From contig JAKSHZ010000001.1 in the NCBI GenBank assembly GCA_024399115.1, positions 62,001-126,000 of the forward strand: a stretch of 64,000 nt of DNA, read 5' to 3'. The notes under the pieces were generated by a model. That model ran no database searches, had not been told where the DNA came from, and worked only from the letters and a program-made list of their open reading frames with translations. A program made the position numbers and the translations under genes. This DNA comes from Bacilli bacterium. GTDB lineage: Bacteria > Bacillota_I > Bacilli_A > RFN20 > CAG-826. Below are positions 52,821-61,729 of this stretch, piece after piece (position 1 is the first letter of the stretch; every line of letters starts with the position of its first letter).

Positions 52821-53039
52821 TTATTTAGCTGCCTGACTTCTCAGTTTCTTCTGTACTTCCAGGGCATAGTCTTTAGGACAGCCACCCCACATAATATCAA
52901 TTGATCCTTTAGGCATTGGAACAACTTCACCTTTGTTATTTAAGGCGTATTCGTTTCCTTCCTTGTCATATCCATAAATTTCGTCATTGTCATTCCAGTA
53001 AAGATCAAGACTTTTCAGTTCAATTTCTTCGTTTTCCAT
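52821..53039 (-). CDS. Small acidic protein under operator-controlled promoter
   Basis: This 72-residue acidic protein (MENEEIELKSLDLYWNDNDE ...) has a GGAGG site and the best promoter of the window (TTGACA-17-TATATT) with an XRE operator in the spacer. Its own operator site makes it a prime effector candidate. No family is recognised. Confidence 0.65.
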   Translation of the reverse strand: MENEEIELKSLDLYWNDNDEIYGYDKEGNEYALNNKGEVVPMPKGSIDIMWGGCPKDYALEVQKKLRSQAAK

Positions 53040-53056
53040 ATCGAACCTCCGTAAAT

Positions 53057-53085
53057 AATATACACTCTTTTTAGTGTAATGTCAA
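53057..53085 (-). promoter_or_regulatory. Promoter with XRE operator in the spacer
   Basis: Minus strand: TTGACA (53085-53080), 17-base spacer, TATATT (53062-53057). TACACT-N6-AGTGTA (53061-53078) fills the spacer. Confidence 0.88.
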
Positions 53086-53092
53086 TTTTTCA

Positions 53093-54121
53093 TTAAAGTT
53101 TTTCCAAAAGTTCCTGAACGTGCTTATAAGTTTTATCATCAATCTTTTTTTCGTTATGAGCAAGTTCAATTTCTGGCATAGCTGCTCTTACATCATTTCT
53201 GATTAAAGCTGCATAAGGTTCATATTTATATCCAAAAACATCTTCTGTATCAGGAAATTTTCCATTCTTTGAAAGTTCATTACTCATTCCATAAAGTTTC
53301 TTCTGTGCATTTCCCATAAGATTAGCAAGATTCTTGTATTTCGGATCTTTTGCAACCGACCGATAAACTTCATACAATGAATGTCCGTAAACATTTTTTG
53401 CGACCATGTTTGCCGTTGTATTCAACTGGATTTCTCCAATAGTTCCGTTTGGTAATCTGATATTCATATTTATATCTGAATAACCTACAGGAGACGGTGT
53501 AGCAAAATTGTTTTTAATTCGGATGATATTCGGCTGCTTATCAAAATATTTAAGCATTTTTGCAACGTCCTGAACTGTTTTGCAACAGAAAGTATGTCCG
53601 TCAACGTCTCTCAGGGTTTCTGCATGAAAAACAGCGTTAGGATCTTTGTAAGAATCTCCTTCAACATAAGCTCCAATTATATTGTTTTTTGCTCTATTGT
53701 CTTTTTCATCATCCCAGAGTTTTTCTTTTGCACGTTCCTGACCTTTCAATTCTTTTCTTTTTACTAAAACCGGCTTTATTGCTACAGCTTTCTGTTTTAC
53801 ATCTTCTGAAAAATCAGAAAAACTTTTTGTAGCTGCCTGACACTGTTTCCATACTTCTTCCATTGAATCTGACGGTTGTACACCTTTTGTACCGTCTCTA
53901 AAACCTTTTCTTATTGAGTTTGAATTATAAAGGAAGTCCACTAACCCCTGATTTCCCCTATGTTTTGGATTCGGCCTGTTTTTATCGTTTGAAATCCATT
54001 TGTGGATCAAGTGTCCTTTTTTATCTGTTCGAGTTTCCAGGTGTTTTCCAGCCTGAGTCCACGTTGCTTTTTCAATACTTTCGAATTCGTCTAACAGTGA
54101 TTTTTCAATCATTATTCTCAT
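53093..54121 (-). CDS. RelA/SpoT-like domain protein in head module
   Basis: This 342-residue protein has a region at about 200-265 with IRIKNNFATPSPVGYSDINM followed by PNGTIGEIQLNTTANMV and YGHSLYEVYR. This follows the RelA/SpoT synthetase pattern (GYxxxxxxVxxxNGxxxEIQ) seen in small alarmone synthetases and in related phage and toxin proteins. Full catalytic residues cannot be confirmed. The N-terminus (MIEKSLLDEFESIEKATWTQ, DKKGHLIHKWI) shares the 'KS ... DKxGHxxxxW' start of its neighbours, a sign that it belongs to the virion-associated set. A packaged or injected nucleotide-modifying protein is possible. Confidence 0.5.
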   Translation of the reverse strand: MRIMIEKSLLDEFESIEKATWTQAGKHLETRTDKKGHLIHKWISNDKNRPNPKHRGNQGLVDFLYNSNSIRKGFRDGTKGVQPSDSMEEVWKQCQAATKSFSDFSEDVKQKAVAIKPVLVKRKELKGQERAKEKLWDDEKDNRAKNNIIGAYVEGDSYKDPNAVFHAETLRDVDGHTFCCKTVQDVAKMLKYFDKQPNIIRIKNNFATPSPVGYSDINMNIRLPNGTIGEIQLNTTANMVAKNVYGHSLYEVYRSVAKDPKYKNLANLMGNAQKKLYGMSNELSKNGKFPDTEDVFGYKYEPYAALIRNDVRAAMPEIELAHNEKKIDDKTYKHVQELLEKL

Positions 54122-54137
54122 AGTTCCCCTCCAGAAA

Positions 54138-54181
54138 ACAAAAAAGGCCGCCGGAATTTCTTATGAATTCTAGCGACCTTT
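54138..54181 (-). terminator. Intrinsic terminator just before the RelA/SpoT-like gene
   Basis: AAAGGCCGC (54143-54151) pairs with GCGACCTTT (54173-54181) with one G-U; TTTTTTG follows on the minus strand. The ATG of the next gene is only about 17 bases beyond, so the element acts as terminator or attenuator. The 54182-54351 gap holds nothing else recognised. Confidence 0.75.
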
Positions 54182-54351
54182 GAAATATTTTTCTAAATGA
54201 TCTTGAATTGATATTACTATAGTTTTTTGTTTTAGTCTAACATTTGAAATACTTCATAATATTCTTAATATTTATTGACAAGGAATAAATTAAAGATTAT
54301 AAAATAACTGTTCATCCTTGAATGAAAGACGTGATCCAGAAGTTGAAGGAC

Positions 54352-54510
54352 TCAACACCGGTAAACAGGTATAGGATGAATGTCGGTATCGTTTATGGGA
54401 CACGCCTTAATCATTCCATTTATTACAGGGTATGTAGTAATAACATTCGCCGTTACATCACCACTTTCGTTATCTGATAAAGCAACAACAATTCCAAATT
54501 TTTGCCTCAT
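54352..54510 (-). CDS. Very small protein coupled to upstream gene
   Basis: A 52-residue frame, MRQKFGIVVALSDNESGDVT ..., starts within the stop of the 398-residue gene (TAATG overlap). Coding-like composition and coupling support it, but no family is recognised. Confidence 0.5.
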   Translation of the reverse strand: MRQKFGIVVALSDNESGDVTANVITTYPVINGMIKACPINDTDIHPIPVYRC

Positions 54511-55706
54511 TAGTCTAAATTAAAAGCCTTTCTCCACGGATTTTCAGGAAGAGACTTTCTTATATCATCCGAATTCTTATCAAATCTTTTTGAAAGTGGA
54601 ATGATTTCTCCGTTATCATCATAAGTAATTGGAGCAAGTGTTTTTCGTGCTGCACTTAATTCCGTTCCGGTATATCCAAGTTTTTCAAGAGACATTTCAC
54701 CGCCTTCCCATTCCTGAGGATCCATTCCATATTTTGATAACATTTCATCACATTCTTTTTGTGACAATGCTCTTTTAATTTTTATGGATCCAGTTATTAC
54801 CCAGTTACCTTTACCACCTGTCTGTGCTTTTACTGTTGGATTAGTTGTATACTCATACATTCCACCCTCAGGCATATACTGTAAATCAGCTTTTTTCTCA
54901 TTCAGGGTTCCGTCCTTTTTTCTTGCTTTCGTCTGGTTTCTTGCTTCTTCTGTATAATCGTGATCGGCGTCTACTTCAATTTCAAAAATTACCTGATTCC
55001 AACGGTGTACATTTCCATAATTTGAATTTTCGTCTTTCTTCCCGCCTTGTGGAAAAAATGGAAGATCTCCACCGTGCCAACCTGGACGATATGCTACACA
55101 TGTTACAGATTTAGCGGTACTTCCTTTTGGTAAATACCCTCTTTCAATCAGTTCATTTCTTACCTGATCATTTGGAATTGCAATAGAAACACCGGTTTTT
55201 CCAGCGTCTTTATTTGTTGCATTTCCCATTGTTGGAACATAAAAGCTACCGTTATCAGCTTTGAAGTGATAAGTGTCATTAGCATTTAACCATACATTAG
55301 TTGGTAAAGCTGCATTGTTATCAACAAATAAAGCACTAGGACGGCCGTTTTCATCCACATAAAAACATTTGTAATATGTTTTTGTTTTTTTTGGCGGAGC
55401 TGTAACCCTGATTTTATAGCCGTTTCCCTGTTCTGGAATTGCATTGTAAAAACCTTTTTCGGCTGCACGATCCATTACCATTTTTTGGATCTTTTCTGTA
55501 TCTCCACTTTTTACGGCGGCAAAATATTCACGATCAAGTTCTATATCTGTCTTTTCAGTTTTTACAGGACGGTTATTTTCTTTTTTTTCATCAGGTCTAA
55601 CCCATACTGTACGTCTATGACCGTTTTTATCCGTTACTTGCTTTCTTACAAGTCTGCTACGGTTCATGCTTTTTGCAATTTCTTCTATCTGTTGTGTTAT
55701 AGTCAT
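54510..55706 (-). CDS. Conserved mobile-element domain protein (RPGWHxGDLP type)
   Basis: This 398-residue protein contains a domain I recognise from large polyvalent proteins and phages of gut bacteria: TYYKCFYVDENGRPSALFVD near residue 112, VAYRPGWHGGDLPFFPQGG near 206, RWNQVIFEIEVDADHDY near 235, and GNWVITGSIKIKRAL near 302. Its activity is not established. The N-terminus (AKSMNRSRLVRKQVTDKNGH, RRTVWVRPDE) matches the 'DKxGHxxxxW' pattern of the RelA/SpoT-like neighbour. The C-terminus ends DIRKSLPENPWRKAFNLD. Confidence 0.55.
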   Translation of the reverse strand: MTITQQIEEIAKSMNRSRLVRKQVTDKNGHRRTVWVRPDEKKENNRPVKTEKTDIELDREYFAAVKSGDTEKIQKMVMDRAAEKGFYNAIPEQGNGYKIRVTAPPKKTKTYYKCFYVDENGRPSALFVDNNAALPTNVWLNANDTYHFKADNGSFYVPTMGNATNKDAGKTGVSIAIPNDQVRNELIERGYLPKGSTAKSVTCVAYRPGWHGGDLPFFPQGGKKDENSNYGNVHRWNQVIFEIEVDADHDYTEEARNQTKARKKDGTLNEKKADLQYMPEGGMYEYTTNPTVKAQTGGKGNWVITGSIKIKRALSQKECDEMLSKYGMDPQEWEGGEMSLEKLGYTGTELSAARKTLAPITYDDNGEIIPLSKRFDKNSDDIRKSLPENPWRKAFNLD

Positions 55707-55719
55707 AATATTTTCCCCT

Positions 55720-55781
55720 AAAAAAAAAGGATTTTAAAACCGATTTTTGTAGTTTTTCCACAAATTCCGACCTTAAAATCC
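55720..55781 (-). terminator. Long-stem intrinsic terminator
   Basis: GGATTTTAA (55729-55737) pairs with TTAAAATCC (55773-55781) across a structured loop; eight or nine T follow on the minus strand. It ends the transcript of the 1395-residue gene. Confidence 0.7.
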
Positions 55782-55794
55782 GTATTATTCGATT

Positions 55795-58700
55795 TTAGAT
55801 AAATCTTTCCCAATGTCCGTTATCGCTAAACTTGAAAATCTTTCCTTTCCAGTGTCTCAGGTCTCCAGGATTGTAAGACTTACCAAGATAGAAGTCACAG
55901 AATTCAAATGTTTTTACAAACAGTTCGTCTTCTTTCAGGTCTGATTTCTGTACTTCTCCAGCTCCGTCAATATCAATCTTTTTGTCTACTCCGGTTTCTG
56001 CAAAAACACGGTTTACAGCCATACGGCCATTACGGTTTAACTGTCTCTGCCATGCTCCCTGGCTAGGTGTCCAATGGAATCCATTGTGTTTAAGAGTACT
56101 GATTGTATCTTTGTCCGGCTTTCCGTCATAGATAATTTGAATACGATCCATTTCCAGGTTTTCGTAAACATATCCACCGTCAAAGTCTACACGGCCAACA
56201 GTTCCAGTATTACCACCATTTTCTGGTTCTTTTTCTGCAAGTTTTTCGATAGCTTCTTTACGTTTCTGCATTTCTTCAAGACGCTGTTTATTTCTTGCTA
56301 TTTCCTGAGTCTGGTTCTGTGGGAATGGATGATTTAATCCCTGTTTTATCTGTTCAATTGAATAACCTTTTTCCTGAGCAAGTTTAATTACTTCACGGTT
56401 TACTTCCTTACGTTTTTCAACATCTTCCGGAGGATCATTCCAGTTCATTGTAGAGATTCCAGCTTTTTTACACTGTTTTCTATACATCAATGTAACGTCA
56501 TGAGCATTTTCCATAAACTTGATTTTTCCAGAAATCTTTTCGATTGCGTATGGATCTGTGTTTTCAATCTTGTCATTATAAGAATAATGACCATTTGAAT
56601 AGTCTTCAAAAACACGTGCTTTTACTTCTTCTTCATTTTCTGCTCCGCCTGTGTATTTAAGTTCTTTCAGACGTTTCTGTGTGTTCTTGATAAACTTATC
56701 TTTCTTTTCTTTAAAATCATCATAAGCTCTCATTTCTGCGTTCATTTTCTGCTCAAAACGCTTGAAATTGTATTTAGCTGGACCTGCAACAACCCAAGAA
56801 GGACCGGCGGCAAGTCTTTTACTTGCCATATTGTTATAACTTGTTCCAACTAATCCGGCATAAGAATTCAGTCTTTCCTGGAAATATTCCTTTTGTTGAT
56901 CATTCATTTTTGAAGTATCAAACATATCACGGAATTCTTTCATTTCAATCTGTACATCCGATTGATAAACGTCTCCGGCATGTCCTGACATAGAGTTATC
57001 ACTTACTCTTCGAGCAACATCAGGATTAATTGTTGGAATAGGTGTTACAAATTCGTCTTCTGCTTCTACAGTTTCAGTTTCTACAGCTGGAGTTTCTTCA
57101 ACAACTGGTGTAGGTTCTGCCGGTGTTTTTTTAGTTTCTGGCTTAATTCCGTCATAAGCTGCCTTATGTTCTGCAAGGATCTGACTTCTTTCCGAATCTG
57201 AAACACCCCTTGAAATTCTTTCGTCTGTTATTTTTCCAACTTCGTCTTTCAGTTTTCTTGCTTTATCGGCGTTTCTTAACCACTTCTGATAATCTGAATT
57301 TGGATCATCATCCGCACCGTTAACAAAACCGGAATTATCGTCATAAAGTTTTTCGTTTTCTGCTACAAGTCTTCCAATTTCTTCTCCAATCTGCTTGTTT
57401 TTAAGCTTCAATTCAGTATTAGTTAAACCTTTATAAGCATTTTGGTTTCCAAGCATTGCATTGCTTCTGTTCTGGTGTTCTTCTGCCGAAATTTCTCTTG
57501 CTGTTGCTTCTTTCAGTTCATCACTAAGAGCTGCATAACGTGTTTTAAGTCCTTCCAACTCTTCGTCTTCGGCTGTAAACATCTGTCTTCTAACGTCTGC
57601 AAGTTCATTAGCAATCTCTGTTGAAGATCTTGTAGGTGTTTCAGGTTCTTCCGGTATTTCTTCTGTTGCCCATTCACTTTCAGGAGATTCCCTAATAGCT
57701 TCAAGTTTCTGCTGCAACTGTTCAAGGAATTTAGTGTTACTTGCAATTGTCTCAGGATCATCAGAATTCTTGATTTCCATTTTAACTTTGAGAATTCTAT
57801 CTTCCATAGTTTCAATTGCCTGATCTTTTGTCATTCCGTCTAAAATTACTGGTGGATCTTTTCGCCACATTTCCGCAAGTTTTTCAAGATTTGCAATAAA
57901 TTTATTAGTAGCTTCAACTTCTTTTTTACGTTCGTTTTCTTCCTGTTCCTTGCGTCTTGCGGCTCTTTCGCCCTCTCTCCACTTTTCTTTTACTTCTTCT
58001 TCGTGATTACGTCTTTCACGGTAAGCTGCAAGTTCTTCGTCTGTAGGCTCTGTCAGTGTTTTTTCCAGGTCTTTGATCTGCTTTTCAAGTTTATCCTGAT
58101 CCTCTTTTGACATTGCGCCCCATTTAGTAGCTCGTCCACGGTATAAACGATTTTTAAGGGCCATTACTTTCAAATGATTGTAATAAGGGTGATCTGGTTT
58201 TACGTATGCACTATCCTTATCAAAATAATCGGTCATTGCGTCACTGTCATTTTCAGGGAAGAAAATAGAAGGAATATGGTCACTATAACCGTCTGCCATA
58301 AGGTCAATAATTTCGTCTGGAGTTCCTTCGTTGTTAATTCTTGCACGAATTTTCTCAAGTTTTCCGTCTTTGTTCTTTATGCCGTCTTTAGTGAAACGGT
58401 ATGTTGGAACAATTGAATTATCTGTCTTTTTAGATATTTCGTTATCAGATCCCAAAACCATATTGAAGAATTTTTCTGCTGGAGTATTTCCCTCTGTATT
58501 GTTAATTTTTTCTTTCAGGGATTCAAAAGTGGCATAAACTTTTGAGAAAGTATCAGAATCCCACATATTCATAAAACTCGGTCTATACTGATCTTTATTC
58601 ATTTCCCCAACATCAACGGAAACATAACTTTCTCCACGTCCTGGCTCACTATATTTAATTCTTACAACTGGATTTGTAATTGTTGATCCTGAAAGATCGA

Positions 58701-59982
58701 TATAAAAATCGTCTCCGAAAGAAAGGATTTCGCCATAATGACCACCGAATTTTTTATCCAACCATTCCCAAGAAATAGTATCTCCCTTTGCAAGTCTTTT
58801 AAGCCATGTATTTGTTACATCCTTATAAGCTGCCGGAATTATCATTTTTCCTTTATTTCTTTCACTGATTTTTGCTTTCAGTTCTCTTAACTTTTCTTCA
58901 ACTTCTGATTTTTCTTTACTTGCTGCACGGCGTTTTTCGTCCTGTTCTTTTGTAGTTCGTTTATAACTGTAACCACCGTTAGCCTTAAATTCTTTATCCA
59001 GTTCGGCATAACGTTTAGTCAGGCTGTTAAATTCTGCTCTTTCTTCTTCATCATGAATATCTTTTTTTGCATTGTCATTGCCAAGCATTGCGTTTGAACG
59101 ATTTTTACGTTCTTCTGCCTCATTATTAAGAGCCTGAATCCACAAATTTGCCTGTGCAAGTCCTTCTGTGTCATTTGCTGCATTAAGACGTTTCACTTCA
59201 TTGGTCATAGATTCCATAGCAATTCTTAACTGTTCGTTTGTCAGTCTTGCTGCTTCTGACGGATAATCCCTGTCAGGTTCAACCACTGTTGGAGTTTCTT
59301 CTACCGGTTCAATGTTTGTACTGTCATAAATTACATTACCCTTTGAGTCAACTTTAATCTCACGTCCGTCTGGCCACTTCATAGTAGTAATCTTTGTTTT
59401 TGTATCAATTGAAGTCTTACGGCCGACAAAATCCTTGATTTTTTCTTCTGCTGGAATAACTGACTCTGTATTTCCTGAATTAAACATAGCTTCTGAATCC
59501 TGATCCTTTGCCGGATTGAAAATACCCCAGATCTTTCTCATAAGAGATCTGTTTATGGTCATTTTCTTTTCAGTTTCTTTCTTTTCGGTTACTTTCTTGT
59601 CTTCTGTTTTTACTCCAGGTTTCTTTTTATTCAGATTCACAGGAGCTTTGTTTTTATGAGCAACTGTAGGATTTGAGAAGAATTTGTCCCATTTTGCTTT
59701 ATCTGTAAGGTATTCCAATACATGAGCAGCAAAGGTGTTTTCATCAACACCGTAATTTTCTTCGATTTTTTCACTTCTAAAAACATTTGCAATTCTTTCT
59801 TTGGTAATTGCAAAAATTGATAACAGTTTCTTAAACGGATTTTTCATGTCTTCCGGATAAATGTATTCATCCTTTCCGTTGTTCCCAGTAAATACACGTA
59901 TGTATTTATGGCTTGATCGTCTAACACCCTTTTTTGATTTTTCGATACTGTCATTTGTAAAAAACTTAAAACCGAATCTCAT
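55795..59982 (-). CDS. Giant polyvalent protein, 1395 aa
   Basis: This is a multi-domain, highly charged protein of the large polyvalent protein class. The basic N-terminus (IEKSKKGVRRSSHKYIRVFT) resembles its neighbours. Two copies of NRSNAMLGNxNA lie near residues 293 and 870. A helical lysine/glutamate-rich section fills the middle. Near residues 1285-1345 the segment TLKHNGFHWTPSQGAWQRQL is a conserved module of polyvalent proteins. The C-terminus is DLRHWKGKIFKFSDNGHWER. Such proteins are often packaged and injected with the DNA to protect it or reprogram the cell. Here the gene lies between MuF and downstream head genes. No catalytic motif is identified. Confidence 0.6.
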   Translation of the reverse strand: MRFGFKFFTNDSIEKSKKGVRRSSHKYIRVFTGNNGKDEYIYPEDMKNPFKKLLSIFAITKERIANVFRSEKIEENYGVDENTFAAHVLEYLTDKAKWDKFFSNPTVAHKNKAPVNLNKKKPGVKTEDKKVTEKKETEKKMTINRSLMRKIWGIFNPAKDQDSEAMFNSGNTESVIPAEEKIKDFVGRKTSIDTKTKITTMKWPDGREIKVDSKGNVIYDSTNIEPVEETPTVVEPDRDYPSEAARLTNEQLRIAMESMTNEVKRLNAANDTEGLAQANLWIQALNNEAEERKNRSNAMLGNDNAKKDIHDEEERAEFNSLTKRYAELDKEFKANGGYSYKRTTKEQDEKRRAASKEKSEVEEKLRELKAKISERNKGKMIIPAAYKDVTNTWLKRLAKGDTISWEWLDKKFGGHYGEILSFGDDFYIDLSGSTITNPVVRIKYSEPGRGESYVSVDVGEMNKDQYRPSFMNMWDSDTFSKVYATFESLKEKINNTEGNTPAEKFFNMVLGSDNEISKKTDNSIVPTYRFTKDGIKNKDGKLEKIRARINNEGTPDEIIDLMADGYSDHIPSIFFPENDSDAMTDYFDKDSAYVKPDHPYYNHLKVMALKNRLYRGRATKWGAMSKEDQDKLEKQIKDLEKTLTEPTDEELAAYRERRNHEEEVKEKWREGERAARRKEQEENERKKEVEATNKFIANLEKLAEMWRKDPPVILDGMTKDQAIETMEDRILKVKMEIKNSDDPETIASNTKFLEQLQQKLEAIRESPESEWATEEIPEEPETPTRSSTEIANELADVRRQMFTAEDEELEGLKTRYAALSDELKEATAREISAEEHQNRSNAMLGNQNAYKGLTNTELKLKNKQIGEEIGRLVAENEKLYDDNSGFVNGADDDPNSDYQKWLRNADKARKLKDEVGKITDERISRGVSDSERSQILAEHKAAYDGIKPETKKTPAEPTPVVEETPAVETETVEAEDEFVTPIPTINPDVARRVSDNSMSGHAGDVYQSDVQIEMKEFRDMFDTSKMNDQQKEYFQERLNSYAGLVGTSYNNMASKRLAAGPSWVVAGPAKYNFKRFEQKMNAEMRAYDDFKEKKDKFIKNTQKRLKELKYTGGAENEEEVKARVFEDYSNGHYSYNDKIENTDPYAIEKISGKIKFMENAHDVTLMYRKQCKKAGISTMNWNDPPEDVEKRKEVNREVIKLAQEKGYSIEQIKQGLNHPFPQNQTQEIARNKQRLEEMQKRKEAIEKLAEKEPENGGNTGTVGRVDFDGGYVYENLEMDRIQIIYDGKPDKDTISTLKHNGFHWTPSQGAWQRQLNRNGRMAVNRVFAETGVDKKIDIDGAGEVQKSDLKEDELFVKTFEFCDFYLGKSYNPGDLRHWKGKIFKFSDNGHWERFI

Positions 59983-60002
59983 ATATTCCCCCTAACAGAC
60001 TG

Positions 60003-61724
60003 TTATCTGTTAAATATTTCTGTGATAGTTTCTGTAATTGATTTCTGCATTTCTGCATTTAATGACTTAACAATTTTCCCCTTGTTTTTTGGATCTAAGA
60101 CTTTAGATCTGAATTCTTCGAGATCCATTGTTGTAATGGACTGTAAAAAACCGGGTCTGTCATATTGTTTCTTGTAAGCTGCTTTTGCCTCTGCAAGAGA
60201 ATTAAAACCAAGCATACATTTGTCTTCATCATATTTTTTTGTTTCAGGATTCTGTTGGTGAACGATATAAACGTTTTTTGCGTTTTCATTTGGACCTAAA
60301 TAACAATCCACATGGTCACCGTCAGTTCCAACTGTTCCACGGATATATCCGTAATCGTGATACATTTTTACACGCCATTTATGACCGTTAGAGTCTGTAC
60401 CTTCACGATATGACCCTTTCTTGTTTTCAATCGAGATATTAAAACCGGCAAATTTCCTTCTTCCCTGTAATGGGAATCCTGAATAAGTAAGGGATTTTTC
60501 TACCGGCTTTTCATCAAAATCAGGATCAAAGCTGTCCCAAGTTCCACGGCAATAAGGATGTTTTACACCGTTTGGAGCAATAAAATTCCAATCGTCCTTT
60601 CCTTCCCATATTGCGTATTCTGCATAAGGATCTTTTACAGATTCAGTTTCCATTGGAGTATTACTCCAGACGGCAATTTTTCCGTTAAGTTTCTTACACT
60701 TCTCACAAGTATTTGAGTCAATCACTTCACGGCGAATGAAATATGTCTTTTTTCCTGATTCTGCATTATTTTTTACGGTCTCAGAAATAAAGGCATTGTT
60801 TACGTTGTTCTGAATTTCTGTATCTGCAATTCTCTGTATATCACGATTTATTCCGGCACACCGATCAAAAAGATCCTGACTAACCTGACCTTTAGACTTT
60901 TTGTTTTTTATTCCGTCAATAAGAATCTGTTGAATGTCATTTTTCATTACATCATCAATCTTTGTGATCTTCTGAGCTGCCGACATTTCTGCAATTTCAA
61001 TTCTTGTTTGTTCCCACTTTTCAGCCGCGTCCCTAAATATCTTTTCAACCTTTTCAGGATCATTCTCAGTCCAATTAAAGCCTGTCTTTCTTCCAGGTTC
61101 TTTAATTTCAGATAACGGTAATTTACGGAGATTTTCTTTTGTCTGATATTCCGACATTTTCTCCAGGAGTTTTCCAAGTTTACGTGAAGTAAGAACAATC
61201 TTTTTACCGAATCCACGGTGATTTCTGTTAAGAAACAGTTCAAGAGCCTTTACAAACTTTTTCCAGTCTCTTTTATTGATAGGTTCTCCGGTTTCCGGTG
61301 AATAAAGTATTTTCCCTTTGTATTTAAGATATGCTTTACTCATTATTGTTCTTTCAGGAAGTCCAAAATATCCGATAACAAAATCATAAATAGCACGTGA
61401 CCGACCTGTAAGATCGTTTACAATAATGTTTGTAAGTTCTTCCTGAGACTGATAATAAAAAACTTCTCCCTTTGCCGCTTTCAAAGGAACATCAAGAGCA
61501 AAAGAAAGATTTCTTACGGCCTTTTCAACTTTTTCTGGAGCATTTTGTTCGTTCATTGAAATAACAGCTTTAAGACTTTTTCCATTTCCTTTTTCTGGTC
61601 TTGAATTAAAAAACACCTGTTTTTCACCAAACCGATCAAAACTATAAAGAGACTTTGCCAGACGATCCATTTTTTCAGGAGCGTTTTCGCTTGTAATGTT
61701 TCTAATATTGATAATTGCTTTCAT
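60003..61724 (-). CDS. MuF head protein fused to inorganic pyrophosphatase-like domain
   Basis: This 573-residue protein has a MuF domain: TEIQNNVNNAFISETVKNNA, then VIDSNTCEKCKKLNGKIAVW and HPYCRGTW. A C-terminal InPase-type domain follows: WRVKMYHDYGYIRGTVGTDG, DHVDCYLGPNENAKNVYIVH, DEDKCMLGFNSLAEA. This domain is known from phage polyvalent proteins and is predicted to hydrolyse pyrophosphate or related bonds; its true substrate is unsettled. The N-terminus contains two similar segments (SENAPEKMDRLAKSLYSFDR and NEQNAPEKVEKAVRNLSFAL), an internal duplication. Confidence 0.75.
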   Translation of the reverse strand: MKAIINIRNITSENAPEKMDRLAKSLYSFDRFGEKQVFFNSRPEKGNGKSLKAVISMNEQNAPEKVEKAVRNLSFALDVPLKAAKGEVFYYQSQEELTNIIVNDLTGRSRAIYDFVIGYFGLPERTIMSKAYLKYKGKILYSPETGEPINKRDWKKFVKALELFLNRNHRGFGKKIVLTSRKLGKLLEKMSEYQTKENLRKLPLSEIKEPGRKTGFNWTENDPEKVEKIFRDAAEKWEQTRIEIAEMSAAQKITKIDDVMKNDIQQILIDGIKNKKSKGQVSQDLFDRCAGINRDIQRIADTEIQNNVNNAFISETVKNNAESGKKTYFIRREVIDSNTCEKCKKLNGKIAVWSNTPMETESVKDPYAEYAIWEGKDDWNFIAPNGVKHPYCRGTWDSFDPDFDEKPVEKSLTYSGFPLQGRRKFAGFNISIENKKGSYREGTDSNGHKWRVKMYHDYGYIRGTVGTDGDHVDCYLGPNENAKNVYIVHQQNPETKKYDEDKCMLGFNSLAEAKAAYKKQYDRPGFLQSITTMDLEEFRSKVLDPKNKGKIVKSLNAEMQKSITETITEIFNR

Positions 61725-61729
61725 ACAAA

